DNA from: SZUA-100 sp965248135
Lineage (GTDB): Bacteria > Pseudomonadota > Alphaproteobacteria > Rhizobiales > Rhizobiaceae
Assembly (NCBI GenBank): GCA_965248135.1
Contig: CBDFIN010000009.1
Coordinates: 186,001-250,000, forward strand
Reading direction: 5' to 3'
DNA: 64,000 nucleotides
Shown here one piece after another: positions 37,339 to 46,044 of this stretch. The position numbers were made by a program, and so were the translations under genes. Numbering within the stretch: position 1 is the first letter of the stretch; each line of letters begins with the position of its first letter. A model generated the notes under the pieces. It saw only the letters and a list, made by a program, of their open reading frames with translations. It was not told the DNA's origin and did no database searches.

Positions 37339-37440
37339 AAAGGGGGTAAGATTTCTCCCACCTCCACCACGGCTCGTGTTGCCGAATGGCACACCGTCAA
37401 GTTTTAGCACCTAACAACCAATTTCTACTTTAAAAATTTG

Positions 37441-37474
37441 AAAAAGCAAAAACCCCACCTCAGAGAGATGGGGT
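37441..37474 (-). terminator. Terminator for the minus strand
   Basis: AACCCCA and TGGGGTT form a 7-bp stem around CCTCAGAGAGA. The minus-strand transcript then runs into a T-rich stretch. It would stop transcription coming from the insertion sequences to its right. The rest of 37286-37574 holds no gene I can support. Confidence 0.7.
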
Positions 37475-37574
37475 TCGTGGTTGCTAAATGGCCTATTTTG
37501 CCATCAGATTTGACACCATATGCATCAATTCTAATGCAATGATTTGAAAATGTCAAACAATTCAATACCATAGA

Positions 37575-38767
37575 CAGGGCAATCGCATTTCAAAAGTTGT
37601 TTAGGAGTGAAAGCAGGAAATCATCATTCCAGCCAGCGCGTTTGAATTTTACGCGGTTTGATCCCTTGTCCTGATTTGCCTTTATGATGTTTAGTGCGAT
37701 ACGTCTGAGGGCTGCAAAATTGATCGGTGCGTTGTCTTTGCGAGCGCGATGGAGATCATCATTCATAATGACATCAAGCGACCAGTGAAGGCTGTTTTCA
37801 ATTTGCCAATGCCCCCGAATAATGGTTGCAGCTTCCTGCGCTTGTGGGGGTTTTGACATGAGATAAACGCGTTCGCAGCGGCTTGATTTTCCGTTCATTT
37901 CACGTGTTGAAGTGACATGGACGAAGGTCTTGAGGCTTGGCCATTTGTGTGTGTCGTCAAGATATTGCGTAGTGCTGTAGACATGGTAACATCGCTCTTC
38001 AATGCGGCCATGGTTGGCGTCAGTTGAGATATATTCGTCAATATAATCAGTCTCTTGATCATCAATGAAGGCCCGCACATCCGCCTGCATATCGCCCTGA
38101 TTGCCCTTCAGTTGCACACAGTAATCGCCGCCTTCACGCACGATCAACTCACAGGTCTCGCGTTGGCAATGCAGCGCGTCAGCAGTGATCGTCATGCCCT
38201 TGATGTCGAGCATTTTGATCAACTCACGTAGGGCCAAAATCTCGCCACCACCCTTGGCACTTTCGATAATACCGAGGCTCAAACGAGCCCCATGCGCAAA
38301 GGCGGTCACCACGTTCAGGCCGGATTGATTGGCGGCCCTGTCAAAGGTGCGACGCATCTCTTTGCCGTCAATGGCGATGGCGGGTTGGGCATCGCGTGCC
38401 TGGGCAAAATCAGCACGGAACTTCTCAAACAGGCGTTGAAAGCTTGCGGGCTTAAGCAACCGAAACAGCCGTGAAAACGTGTCGTGACACGGCGTGCCAT
38501 TCGGCAATTCGAGAAAATCGCGCAGAAATTCTTCCTTCGCATGGCCAAAATCGGCCATATCCACCGCAGTTTCGCCGCCACACAAGGCACATAAAAGGCT
38601 GATTGTCATGATGTCACAAAACTTGTGACGGCAGGCATTGCCCGTGCGTGGATCGTCTATATCATTGAAATAGCTTATGATTGTTGACATCTTGAGGCTC
38701 CATATCGTGATGGAACCTCAAGAATCTATTCAGGCATATTTGTCAAACCCCAAATGCGATTCCCCTG
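37575..38767 (-). mobile_element. ISAs1-family insertion sequence, copy 1
   Basis: The 1193-bp element has 16-bp imperfect terminal inverted repeats, CAGGGCAATCGCATTT on the left and the complement of CAGGGGAATCGCATTT on the right. It carries one intact transposase. The right flank is ATTGACGCAT, but the left flank is not, so this copy has no matching target duplication of its own. Confidence 0.93.
37590..38690 (-). CDS. ISAs1-family transposase (intact)
   Basis: The 366-residue DDE transposase begins ISYFNDIDDPRTGNACRHKF and has the family's DIMTISLLCALCGGE, DGKEMRRTFDRA and TADALHCQRETCELI segments. The RGHWQIENSLHWSLDVIMNDD block with the last catalytic Glu is in place. It is the only undamaged copy of the two and could still mobilise the damaged neighbour, as both have good ends. 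Confidence 0.95.
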   Translation of the reverse strand: MSTIISYFNDIDDPRTGNACRHKFCDIMTISLLCALCGGETAVDMADFGHAKEEFLRDFLELPNGTPCHDTFSRLFRLLKPASFQRLFEKFRADFAQARDAQPAIAIDGKEMRRTFDRAANQSGLNVVTAFAHGARLSLGIIESAKGGGEILALRELIKMLDIKGMTITADALHCQRETCELIVREGGDYCVQLKGNQGDMQADVRAFIDDQETDYIDEYISTDANHGRIEERCYHVYSTTQYLDDTHKWPSLKTFVHVTSTREMNGKSSRCERVYLMSKPPQAQEAATIIRGHWQIENSLHWSLDVIMNDDLHRARKDNAPINFAALRRIALNIIKANQDKGSNRVKFKRAGWNDDFLLSLLNNF

Positions 38768-38777
38768 ATTGACGCAT
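38768..38777. repeat. Target-site duplication of the ISAs1 element
   Basis: ATTGACGCAT occurs here, between the two copies, and again at 39971-39980 to the right of copy 2. No copy lies to the left of copy 1. Confidence 0.9.
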
Positions 38778-39970
38778 CAGGGCAATCGCATTTCAAAAGT
38801 TGTTTAGGAGTGAAAGCAGGAAATCATCATTCCAGCCAGCGCGTTTGAATTTTACGCGGTTTGATCCCTTGTCCTGATTTGCCTTTATGATGTTTAGTGC
38901 GATACGTCTGAGGGCTGCAAAATTGATCGGTGCGTTGTCTTTGCGAGCGCGATGGAGATCATCATTCATAATGACATCAAGCGACCAGTGAAGGCTGTTT
39001 TCAATTTGCCAATGCCCCCGAATAATGGTTGCAGCTTCCTGCGCTTGTGGGGGTTTTGACATGAGATAAACGCGTTCGCAGCGGCTTGATTTTCCGTTCA
39101 TTTCACGTGTTGAAGTGACATGGACGAAGGTCTTGAGGCTTGGCCATTTGTGTGTGTCGTCAAGATATTGCGTAGTGCTGTAGACATGGTAACATCGCTC
39201 TTCAATGCGGCCATGGTTGGCGTCAGTTGAGATATATTCGTCAATATAATCAGTCTCTTGATCATCAATGAAGGCCCGCACATCCGCCTGCATATCGCCC
39301 TGATTGCCCTTCAGTTGCACACAGTAATCGCCGCCTTCACGCACGATCAACTCACAGGTCTCGCGTTGGCAATGCAGCGCGTCAGCAGTGATCGTCATGC
39401 CCTTGATGTCGAGCATTTTGATCAACTCACGTAGGGCCAAAATCTCGCCACCACCCTTGGCACTTTCGATAATACCGAGGCTCAAACGAGCCCCATGCGC
39501 AAAGGCGGTCACCACGTTCAGGCCGGATTGATTGGCGGCCCTGTCAAAGGTGCGACGCATCTCTTTGCCGTCAATGGCGATGGCGGGTTGGGCATCGCGT
39601 GCCTGGGCAAAATCAGCACGGAACTTCTCAAACAGGCGTTGAAAGCTTGCGGGCTTAAGCAACCGAAACAGCCGTGAAAACGTGTCGTGTCACGGCGTGC
39701 CATTCGGCAATTCGAGAAAATCGCGCAGAAATTCTTCCTTCGCATGGCCAAAATCGGCCATATCCACCGCAGTTTCGCCGCCACACAAGGCACATAAAAG
39801 GCTGATTGTCATGATGTCACAAAACTTGTGACGGCAGGCATTGCCCGTGCGTGGATCGTCTATATCATTGAAATAGCTTATGATTGTTGACATCTTGAGG
39901 CTCCATATCGTGATGGAACCTCAAGAATCTATTCAGGCATATTTGTCAAACCCCAAATGCGATTCCCCTG
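38778..39970 (-). mobile_element. ISAs1-family insertion sequence, copy 2
   Basis: This is a 1193-bp tandem copy exactly 1203 bp to the right of copy 1, with the same inverted repeats. It is flanked on both sides by ATTGACGCAT, a 10-bp target duplication as expected for this family. The sequence I compared is nearly identical to copy 1, so the duplication is recent. Confidence 0.93.
38793..39893 (-). pseudogene. ISAs1-family transposase inactivated by a nonsense mutation
   Basis: The copy-2 transposase is identical in layout to that of copy 1. One base differs at 39690 (T where copy 1 has A at 38487), turning a Cys codon TGT into TGA after residue 67. The remaining 289 residues stay open but lack their N-terminus. 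Confidence 0.93.
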
Positions 39971-40077
39971 ATTGACGCATCCTTTGGTTTCCTGTCGAGT
40001 TGTAATGGTTGATGAAAAACAATGTTGCTTTGCCCAGCAGACAAACGCCAAACCGCGCACCGAATGGGAACGTTGCC

Positions 40078-40731
40078 ATGAACGCACCTCAATATATCTT
40101 CAAGGCCAGCGATAAACCTTCTCTTGGCTGGCATGACGTACCGCTGATTGTGGCGACCGACGAAAGCGTTAAAGAATATGGCCGGTTGGTCGACGATCCT
40201 GAAAATTTCGATATTGAGATTGTGCGGTGGCCGGCATCCGGCTGGCGGCCGGTTGACGAAGACACCGGCGATGAAGGCGGCTTCGTTGAAGGCATTTTTT
40301 ACGGCGAGTGGAAGGGCGATGTTCTTTACGGTTCCAACGAGGCGGTAAATGGAAATTATGTTTTGGGCTGGTCGACCGATCCGCAAACTGCGCGCACCGA
40401 AAAACAAACCGTATCACGTGAAAAAGTGTTGCTTTGGCACATGAATTACCACCCCGATGGGGGGCAGTTATTCTATCCGCTGGACCGTCAGCCGTTCGTC
40501 ATACCGGCGGCGCTGCCAGGTGATGATCTGACGCCCGACAAGGTGGTGGCGTTTTGGTGCGACGGCACGCGGGGGCTCTATATTCATCCCAATATCTGGC
40601 ACGAGGGGATTTTCCCGGTCGAAGATCGCCAGCGGTTTTTAGATCGACAGGGCAGGGTTCATGCCCGGGTAAGCTGCGATATTGGCGAAGAATTCGGCGT
40701 TTATCTCTCGGTTCCGTTGACCCACAGTTGA
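40078..40731 (+). CDS. Ureidoglycolate lyase (AllA-like) family protein
   Basis: The 217-residue protein belongs to the cupin-like AllA family, which splits ureidoglycolate into glyoxylate and urea in allantoin breakdown. Conserved stretches include EYGRLVDDP, WPASGWRPVDEDTG, LLWHMNYHPDGGQLF, FWCDGTRGLYIHPNIWHEG and GEEFGVYLSVPL. The ATG at 40078 is preferred over 40009 because GGGAACG precedes it and the upstream residues show no family resemblance. The insertion sequence ends 107 bp upstream, so its promoter region may have been disturbed. No other allantoin gene is visible. Confidence 0.85.
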   Translation: MNAPQYIFKASDKPSLGWHDVPLIVATDESVKEYGRLVDDPENFDIEIVRWPASGWRPVDEDTGDEGGFVEGIFYGEWKGDVLYGSNEAVNGNYVLGWSTDPQTARTEKQTVSREKVLLWHMNYHPDGGQLFYPLDRQPFVIPAALPGDDLTPDKVVAFWCDGTRGLYIHPNIWHEGIFPVEDRQRFLDRQGRVHARVSCDIGEEFGVYLSVPLTHS

Positions 40732-40771
40732 GGTATGGCAGCACGGAATATCAGAAAACGAAGGCGGCGCC

Positions 40772-41743
40772 TCACTCCGGCAAACAGATCTGCTTACCCA
40801 AAATTGCCTTAAAGGTTTTATAAACCAGCACGGCAATCACCGCTGTCAACAGGCCAAGCAGCGCCAGCGCCAAAGCGTAAAACCCAGCTATGGCGGTTTT
40901 TTCATGCATGACGAATGTGGCAATGGTCATCGCCGCCAGCGGAAATGAATAGGCCCACCAGGAAAGGAAAAACGGCAGCTTGAAAAACCGCAGTGCCTGG
41001 GTGAGCAAAAACAGGGTGAAGAACAATCCGATATAATAAAGAATGCGCGCAAAGCTGTCGACATCGCCGACCAGTTTGACCCAGGAAACAAAGCCAATTG
41101 CCGGTGGCGCGATTAATATGAACATCGTTGGCAACAACCGCACTGGCAAGGGGTCGTGGAACAAAATCCTGTTGAAAACAATGACCAGAAGAATAATCCA
41201 AAATATCATGCCGACGGAGAAATAGAACCACGATATTTCCGTATAACCGAACGTCACGCCGGAGATTGGCACCATTACATTGCCAACCGCCGGGATAAAC
41301 CAGGACGGGTTGATGTGGGCAATCTTGAAATGTCCGTGATTTATCCAGCTGTTTAATACGAACAGCATCAAACTTAAATGCAATATGATGCCCACCAGCC
41401 ACACGCCGTGGGCAAAACTCGGCACTGCCGGCAGAAAACACGCTGATAACAGGATCAGGGAAATCGATATTGCCGGGAAAAACGACAACTTGATCGGATG
41501 TTTCAACTCGTCCTTGATGGCGTTTGGATACCGTAGTGCCTTGGCGGTGTAGATTGCCATCAGCGCGATAAAAGCAAAGAGCGCGACAAAGCCCAGCACA
41601 AGACTGATTTCATCACCCATGCCGAGCGCTTCACCGCCCTTGTGCCAGGCAAGTGTCAGGCCGGAAAGCCCCATCACCATGGCGAAAAAAGAAACCGGGA
41701 AATGTTCCAACTGGGAAAATTCAGTTGTTTCCAGTTCGGTCAT
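40772..41743 (-). CDS. SLAC1/TehA-family transporter
   Basis: The 323-residue integral membrane protein has about ten hydrophobic helices and the family's opening HFPVSFFAMVMGLSGLTLAW, plus a central NPSWFIPAVGNVMVPISG and later PPAIGFVSWVKL. The group includes plant SLAC1 anion channels and bacterial TehA (tellurite resistance/dicarboxylate transport). The substrate cannot be told. It converges with the AllA-like gene. Confidence 0.88.
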   Translation of the reverse strand: MTELETTEFSQLEHFPVSFFAMVMGLSGLTLAWHKGGEALGMGDEISLVLGFVALFAFIALMAIYTAKALRYPNAIKDELKHPIKLSFFPAISISLILLSACFLPAVPSFAHGVWLVGIILHLSLMLFVLNSWINHGHFKIAHINPSWFIPAVGNVMVPISGVTFGYTEISWFYFSVGMIFWIILLVIVFNRILFHDPLPVRLLPTMFILIAPPAIGFVSWVKLVGDVDSFARILYYIGLFFTLFLLTQALRFFKLPFFLSWWAYSFPLAAMTIATFVMHEKTAIAGFYALALALLGLLTAVIAVLVYKTFKAILGKQICLPE

Positions 41744-42097
41744 GAAGGGAATCCTTGTTTACATCAGATATTTCTAATATAAGCGAGGCGCGACCGCTTG
41801 TATAGGACAAAACCGCACATGCCGAGATCAAAATAACATGGGAGGGAAAGTTGAAAATCGCACCGCTACACCGGCCATAAACCGGCCGACAATTCAGTGA
41901 CTGTCGTGCCGTTTGGCCCTGGAACAGGGCAGGGCATCTTCAACCTGTGGTGCGCAGGCGGCGAGCGTGGTATATTTGCAATAACTTTCGTAAAAAGTGT
42001 ATTTTTATGCCAATTTGGAAAACTCTGGCTTGGACGTCCGGCCGAATTAGTTTAGAAGTTGCCCAGTATTGCCAATTCCGCGTAGGAAGTTAAGAAC
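41744..42097. other. Intergenic region, nothing assigned
   Basis: About 350 bp between divergent genes. A short CCGGCC...CCGGCCG inverted repeat (about 41870-41890) and a GCCCTG/CAGGGC pair (about 41918-41935) are the only structures I see. These could be part of a 5' leader for the gene at 42098. I cannot name an RNA family. Confidence 0.4.
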
Positions 42098-43021
42098 TTG
42101 ATCAAATCCGTGACCTGTTTAAATCGCCTTTTGGCTGGTGCCGGGGCGCTTTTTGTTGGACTAACCGCCGCTGCAACCATCCTCCATGCGGAGGAGACAG
42201 TTGATCGTGCTTTACTTTCTAGTGCCGCCGTTGATGGCTACAACGTCAATATTCAGGCGCGAATGGGAACTCTCGATGGCATAGGAAATGGCATGATGGT
42301 GGCCTCGATTTCCGGCCCGATACCCCATTTTGATTCGTTCGGATTTCAGGCTGATTTTGCTGTTGGCGTTTATGATGGCAACAACATATCGATGAGCGAA
42401 GCGGCAGCCGCCCATTTGTTCTGGCGCCAGCCCGAAATTGGCATGGTTGGTATTTACGCGGATTTTGCTCGTCTCGACCCTCTACATTATGGCAGGCTGG
42501 GCTTCGAAGGCGCACTTTATCACGGCCAATGGAGCATCGATGCATTGCTTGGCATGGAATTCGGTCAAAATGTCAAAACCCGCTTTTTTGACGAGATCGA
42601 TATTTCTTACCATTTTAACGAAAAATTCAAGGCGTCGATTGGCCACCGGATAATTTCGCGGGGGCATGTGGTGAACGCCGGTTTTGAAAAACAGTTTTCA
42701 CAGCATTATGGCGGCATCTGGAGCTTTTTTGCTGAGGCTGAAGCCGGTGAGGATCACTTTTACCGAGCAAGTGCTGGTTTAAAGGTTGCATTTGGCACCG
42801 GCAGCGCCAGCACCTTGATGCAACGCGACCGCCATAGCGGCGTCATGGTGCGCATTCCGCGTAATCTTGCAAGTATTACCCAGTGCGGCCGGGTAGATGT
42901 GCCGTTCCGCGACCCGCAATGGCTGTATGATTTAGGGCTTGTAAGTCGCTTGAACTCCACTACTTGTGGTTCGAAATCCTATATCAACGGCCTTTCCTCG
43001 ACAGGCATTTTTGATCAGTAG
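42098..43021 (+). CDS. Probable outer-membrane protein, unknown
   Basis: The 307-residue protein has a signal peptide ending near ILHA (residue 30). A region at about 45-235 follows with alternating strands typical of a small beta-barrel (GFQADFAVGVYD, GFEGALYHGQWSIDALLGMEF, DISYHFNEKFKASIGHRI). The C-terminal 60 residues contain two cysteines likely to form a disulfide. I do not recognise a family. Barrel topology is inferred from the strand pattern only. Confidence 0.65.
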   Translation: MIKSVTCLNRLLAGAGALFVGLTAAATILHAEETVDRALLSSAAVDGYNVNIQARMGTLDGIGNGMMVASISGPIPHFDSFGFQADFAVGVYDGNNISMSEAAAAHLFWRQPEIGMVGIYADFARLDPLHYGRLGFEGALYHGQWSIDALLGMEFGQNVKTRFFDEIDISYHFNEKFKASIGHRIISRGHVVNAGFEKQFSQHYGGIWSFFAEAEAGEDHFYRASAGLKVAFGTGSASTLMQRDRHSGVMVRIPRNLASITQCGRVDVPFRDPQWLYDLGLVSRLNSTTCGSKSYINGLSSTGIFDQ

Positions 43022-43022
43022 G

Positions 43023-43054
43023 TTAAAAAAATGCGGCCTGGCATCTTGGGCCGC
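43023..43054 (-). terminator. Terminator of the HlyU-like gene
   Basis: On the minus strand GCGGCC and GGCCGC form a 6-bp stem around a loop of about 10 bases, followed by ATTTTTTT. It lies 13 bp after the stop of the HlyU-like gene and also separates it from the convergent gene. Confidence 0.75.
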
Positions 43055-43066
43055 CGGGCAATTTTC

Positions 43067-43345
43067 TTAGCCAAATAATTGCTCGCCCTGCTCGGCGATG
43101 ACTTGTTTGGCCTTACGCAACGTGGCATCGTTGGCCTCATTGACAGAGTTGAACATATCGGCGCGGATCAACCGATGGGTCTTGGTCTCGCCGCCAATTT
43201 CCTTCGAAATTACACCGCACAACCGAAATTGCCCACCCTCGTTTTTGGGGGTGATCTGGATAAGGTAGCCCTCGTGTTCGATTGCTTCGGCCGGTGCGGT
43301 ATCCTGGGTTGATCCACCGCCAAGCAGGCGTTTTAGAAATGACAT
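43067..43345 (-). CDS. HlyU-like family protein
   Basis: The 92-residue protein matches the small HlyU-type domain family common in Alphaproteobacteria: a short MSFLKRLLGG start, then YLIQITPKNEGGQFRLCGVI, and a C-terminal helix DATLRKAKQVIAEQGEQLF. Despite the name, these lack the DNA-binding domain of Vibrio HlyU, so a regulatory role is not shown. A palindromic module begins about 40 bp upstream of its start. Confidence 0.8.
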   Translation of the reverse strand: MSFLKRLLGGGSTQDTAPAEAIEHEGYLIQITPKNEGGQFRLCGVISKEIGGETKTHRLIRADMFNSVNEANDATLRKAKQVIAEQGEQLFG

Positions 43346-43384
43346 GGTTGATCACCCTTCCAGTCTGATCTGCTGCGGCATGTC

Positions 43385-43553
43385 CTAGTGGAACGAATTT
43401 GACATTTGGTACCCACTTGCAGCTTCATTTATTTTTAAATATCAAATTCAAAAATTCCACTAGATTCAATATCTTGCCAGTGGTTCTTTTGATTCCAACA
43501 TTTGCAAATATGGGTGCTGCAATGGGATGCAAATGTTGGAATTGAACCACTAG
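43385..43553. repeat. CTAG-bounded palindromic module 2 (units C and A')
   Basis: Unit C (43385-43463, arms GAATTTGA/TCAAATTC) and unit A' (43477-43553, arms CCAACATTTGC/GCAAATGTTGG) are joined by ATTCAATATCTTG. C runs CTAGTGG to CCACTAG. A' starts with a variant CCAGTGG and ends CCACTAG. The same pair occurs at 61804-61972. Confidence 0.9.
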
Positions 43554-43650
43554 AGCATTTTTCGTTTAATTGGAGTCACTTAAAATGCTCTATCTCTTTG
43601 TTTTGACGCATATTCTTTTTGCGAAAACCGCACACACTTTTCGGGAATAT
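43554..43650. repeat. Composite rhizobial-type intergenic palindromes
   Basis: Two nested inverted repeats fill the gap between the two CTAG modules: GAGCATTTT/AAAATGCTC (about 43553-43590), and CATATTC plus GCGAAAA against TTTTCGG plus GAATATG (about 43609-43651). The stretch TATCTCTTTGTTTTGACGCA between them is the linker usual in this repeat family in rhizobial genomes. Confidence 0.7.
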
Positions 43651-43653
43651 GTC

Positions 43654-43822
43654 CTAGTGGTTCTGTACCAACATTTGCATCCGCCAGCGGCTCGTACTTA
43701 TGGCAAATGTTGGAATCATAAGAACCACTAGAATTCAATAAGTTACTAGTGGTCTTTGTGGTCAAAACGCTTGAAAAAGAACGTGCTGAAAAGGGATTCA
43801 AGCGTTTCGGCCAGACCACTAG
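43654..43822. repeat. CTAG-bounded palindromic module 3 (units A and B)
   Basis: Unit A (43654-43731) and unit B (43746-43822) are the inverted copy of module 1, differing at about one base over 169 bp. The right end enters rpoD: its CTAG contains the TAG stop codon of rpoD at 43819-43821. The hairpin of unit B, with its 11-bp arms, directly follows the rpoD stop and could act as its transcription terminator. Confidence 0.9.
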
Positions 43823-45903
43823 CTATCGAGAAAACTTCTCAATCGCCGGCTGCGGCTTGGATGTTTCAGTTTGCGGAGGGCCTTGGCTTCAATCTGCCGG
43901 ATGCGCTCGCGTGTGACAGAGAACTGTTGGCCAACTTCCTCCAGCGTGTGGTCCGTATTCATACCGATACCAAAGCGCATGCGCAAAACCCGCTCCTCGC
44001 GTGGCGTCAGCGATGCCAGCACCCGGGTTGTTGTCTCACGCAAATTAGACTGTATCGCTGCATCAATCGGCAGCATGGCGTTCTTGTCTTCGATGAAATC
44101 GCCCAGATGACTGTCTTCTTCATCACCAATAGGCGTTTCGAGCGAAATGGGCTCCTTGGCAATTTTCAATACCTTGCGGACTTTCTCGAGCGGCATCGCC
44201 AATTTTTCCGCCAGTTCCTCAGGTGTCGGTTCTCGACCGATTTCGTGCAGCATCTGCCGTGAGGTGCGTACAATTTTGTTAATCGTTTCGATCATGTGGA
44301 CAGGAATTCGAATAGTACGGGCCTGATCGGCAATCGAACGGGTGATCGCCTGGCGGATCCACCAGGTGGCATAGGTGGAAAACTTGTAGCCGCGCCGGTA
44401 TTCGAACTTGTCGACGGCTTTCATCAACCCGATATTACCCTCCTGGATAAGATCGAGAAACTGCAGCCCGCGATTGGTGTATTTCTTGGCAATCGAAATC
44501 ACCAGCCGCAAATTGGCCTCAACCATTTCCTTTTTGGCAATTGCCGCCTCGCGCTCGCCCTTTTGAACCATGTGGACGATACGGCGGAACTCCTGTGGCT
44601 CCAGCCCGGTTTCGGCCGCCAGCATCTGGATTTCCCCACGCAACTCCTTAATCGTTACTTTCTCGTTTCGGGTAAATTCCTTCCACCCTCTGGCCGATAG
44701 ACTGGCGATGCGCCTGATCCAATTGGGATCAAGTTCAGATCCCTGATATTCTTTCAGGAAACTATCTCGCGAAACGCGGTGGGCTTCGGCAAGCCGCAAC
44801 AACTGGCCCTCATTTCGCACCAGCCTTTTGTTGATATCGTAGAGCTGCTCAACCAACGCATCAATGCGGTTTTGGTTGAGCTCGAGGCTTTTGACGGCCT
44901 CAACAATGTCCTCTTTCAACTGCTTGTAGCGGCGCTCCTGCGCCGGTGATAATTTCTTATTGATTAGCCGTTTCTCGACATGCTGCTCCTGCAACCTTCG
45001 CAATTTCTTGTAGTTCGAAGCGATGGTGTCGAATATTTCAAGCACCTGCGGCTTGAGTTCCAGTTCCATCGCCGCCAATGACAATGCGCTTTCCATGTCG
45101 TCGTCGTCTTCGTCATCCTCGTCCGACGCCTCGTCAGTGCTACCGCTGTCTGTACCTGGCTCCACTTCCTTCACCTGTCGCAGCTCGGCTACAGCGGATT
45201 CCGGATCGCGACCTTCAGCAATCGCTTTGCGCCGGGCAATGGCTTCGGGCGAATGCTCGCCACCCGAACCCTGTCGCACTGCTTCGGCTACAGAAGCTGG
45301 TGCATTGGGGTTTACCGGCACATTTTGTTTTGCATCAGGCCCGGCATAGGTTGCCTCAAGCGCGATAATGTCACGCAACAAAATGTTGCCCTCGTTTAGT
45401 TCGTCGCGCCAGATAATGATTGCCTGAAAGCTAAGCGGGCTTTCGCACAGTCCGGCGATCATGGTTTCACGACCGGCCTCAATGCGCTTGGCGATGGCAA
45501 TTTCACCCTCACGCGAAAGCAATTCAACGGTGCCCATTTCGCGCAGATACATCCGCACCGGATCGTCGGTCCGGTCGGTCGGCTCCTTGCGGGCAACAGT
45601 GGTAATTTCTTTCTTGGTCTTTTCCACCAGCGCGCTTGAGGGCTCTTCAGAACTTTCTTCGGTCTCATCAGCCTCAACCACGTTGATGCCCATTTCAGAC
45701 AACATCGACATGGTATCTTCAATCTGCTCGGAATTCACCTGATCGGAAGGCATCACCGAATTTAATTCGTCAACCGTCACAAAACCGCGTTTTTTCGCGG
45801 TGGTAATCATTTTCTTTACGGCAGCATTATTGAGATCCAGCAACGGCTGATCGCCGCCTGTTTCCTCTTTGCTCTTTTCCTTGACTTTGGTCGAGGTTGC
45901 CAT
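43819..45903 (-). CDS. rpoD: RNA polymerase primary sigma factor (sigma-70, RpoD)
   Basis: The 694-residue sigma factor directs RNA polymerase to housekeeping promoters. Region 1.1 lies at the N-terminus, a long acidic non-conserved segment with an Asp/Glu run at about 270-285, then region 2 (DLIQEGNIGLMKAVDKFEYR, FSTYATWWIRQAI), region 3 and region 4 with the HTH VTRERIRQIEAKALRKLK. Length is typical for alphaproteobacterial RpoD. The ATG at 45903 after GGAGAAC is preferred over one nine codons upstream. The stop codon is contributed by a palindromic unit. Confidence 0.97.
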   Translation of the reverse strand: MATSTKVKEKSKEETGGDQPLLDLNNAAVKKMITTAKKRGFVTVDELNSVMPSDQVNSEQIEDTMSMLSEMGINVVEADETEESSEEPSSALVEKTKKEITTVARKEPTDRTDDPVRMYLREMGTVELLSREGEIAIAKRIEAGRETMIAGLCESPLSFQAIIIWRDELNEGNILLRDIIALEATYAGPDAKQNVPVNPNAPASVAEAVRQGSGGEHSPEAIARRKAIAEGRDPESAVAELRQVKEVEPGTDSGSTDEASDEDDEDDDDMESALSLAAMELELKPQVLEIFDTIASNYKKLRRLQEQHVEKRLINKKLSPAQERRYKQLKEDIVEAVKSLELNQNRIDALVEQLYDINKRLVRNEGQLLRLAEAHRVSRDSFLKEYQGSELDPNWIRRIASLSARGWKEFTRNEKVTIKELRGEIQMLAAETGLEPQEFRRIVHMVQKGEREAAIAKKEMVEANLRLVISIAKKYTNRGLQFLDLIQEGNIGLMKAVDKFEYRRGYKFSTYATWWIRQAITRSIADQARTIRIPVHMIETINKIVRTSRQMLHEIGREPTPEELAEKLAMPLEKVRKVLKIAKEPISLETPIGDEEDSHLGDFIEDKNAMLPIDAAIQSNLRETTTRVLASLTPREERVLRMRFGIGMNTDHTLEEVGQQFSVTRERIRQIEAKALRKLKHPSRSRRLRSFLDS

Positions 45904-46008
45904 TGGGTCTGTTCTCCGCTCCGCTTGCAAATTGGTGCGCCAGGTGTTGGTTAGTTACCAAACGGCGCAAGCCCGAATTTGCCCTTCCAACTTGGAAATT
46001 CTCATTCA

Positions 46009-46024
46009 CAGGCCTTAAGGCCTG
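46009..46024. repeat. Perfect 16-bp palindrome upstream of rpoD
   Basis: CAGGCCTTAAGGCCTG is fully self-complementary, 106 bp ahead of the rpoD start and next to a CtrA-type box. It may be a regulator site or a hairpin in the rpoD leader. Confidence 0.5.
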
Positions 46025-46028
46025 CAGC

Positions 46029-46044
46029 TTAATTGTTGATTAAC
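46029..46044 (+). promoter_or_regulatory. Consensus CtrA-type binding box
   Basis: TTAA-N7-TTAAC matches the full consensus of the alphaproteobacterial cell-cycle regulator CtrA, with N7 TTGTTGA. It lies in the rpoD upstream region, and another TTAAC half-site follows at about 46050. Chance occurrence in AT-rich DNA is possible. The rest of 45904-46589 (about 690 bp) holds no gene I can support. Confidence 0.45.

Noticed and set aside
37285..40080. Right attachment site of the tRNA-Leu element
   Set aside because: I looked for the tRNA-Leu 3' end (GGTTCAAGTCCGGCAGGGGGC in parts) and found no second copy. It may have been deleted with the left flank of IS copy 1.
43580..43819. Reading frame shared with the 30.4-30.6 kb region, looking like a conserved small protein
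   Set aside because: The shared stretch is translation of the same palindromic module in two places. The similarity comes from the DNA repeat, not from a protein.
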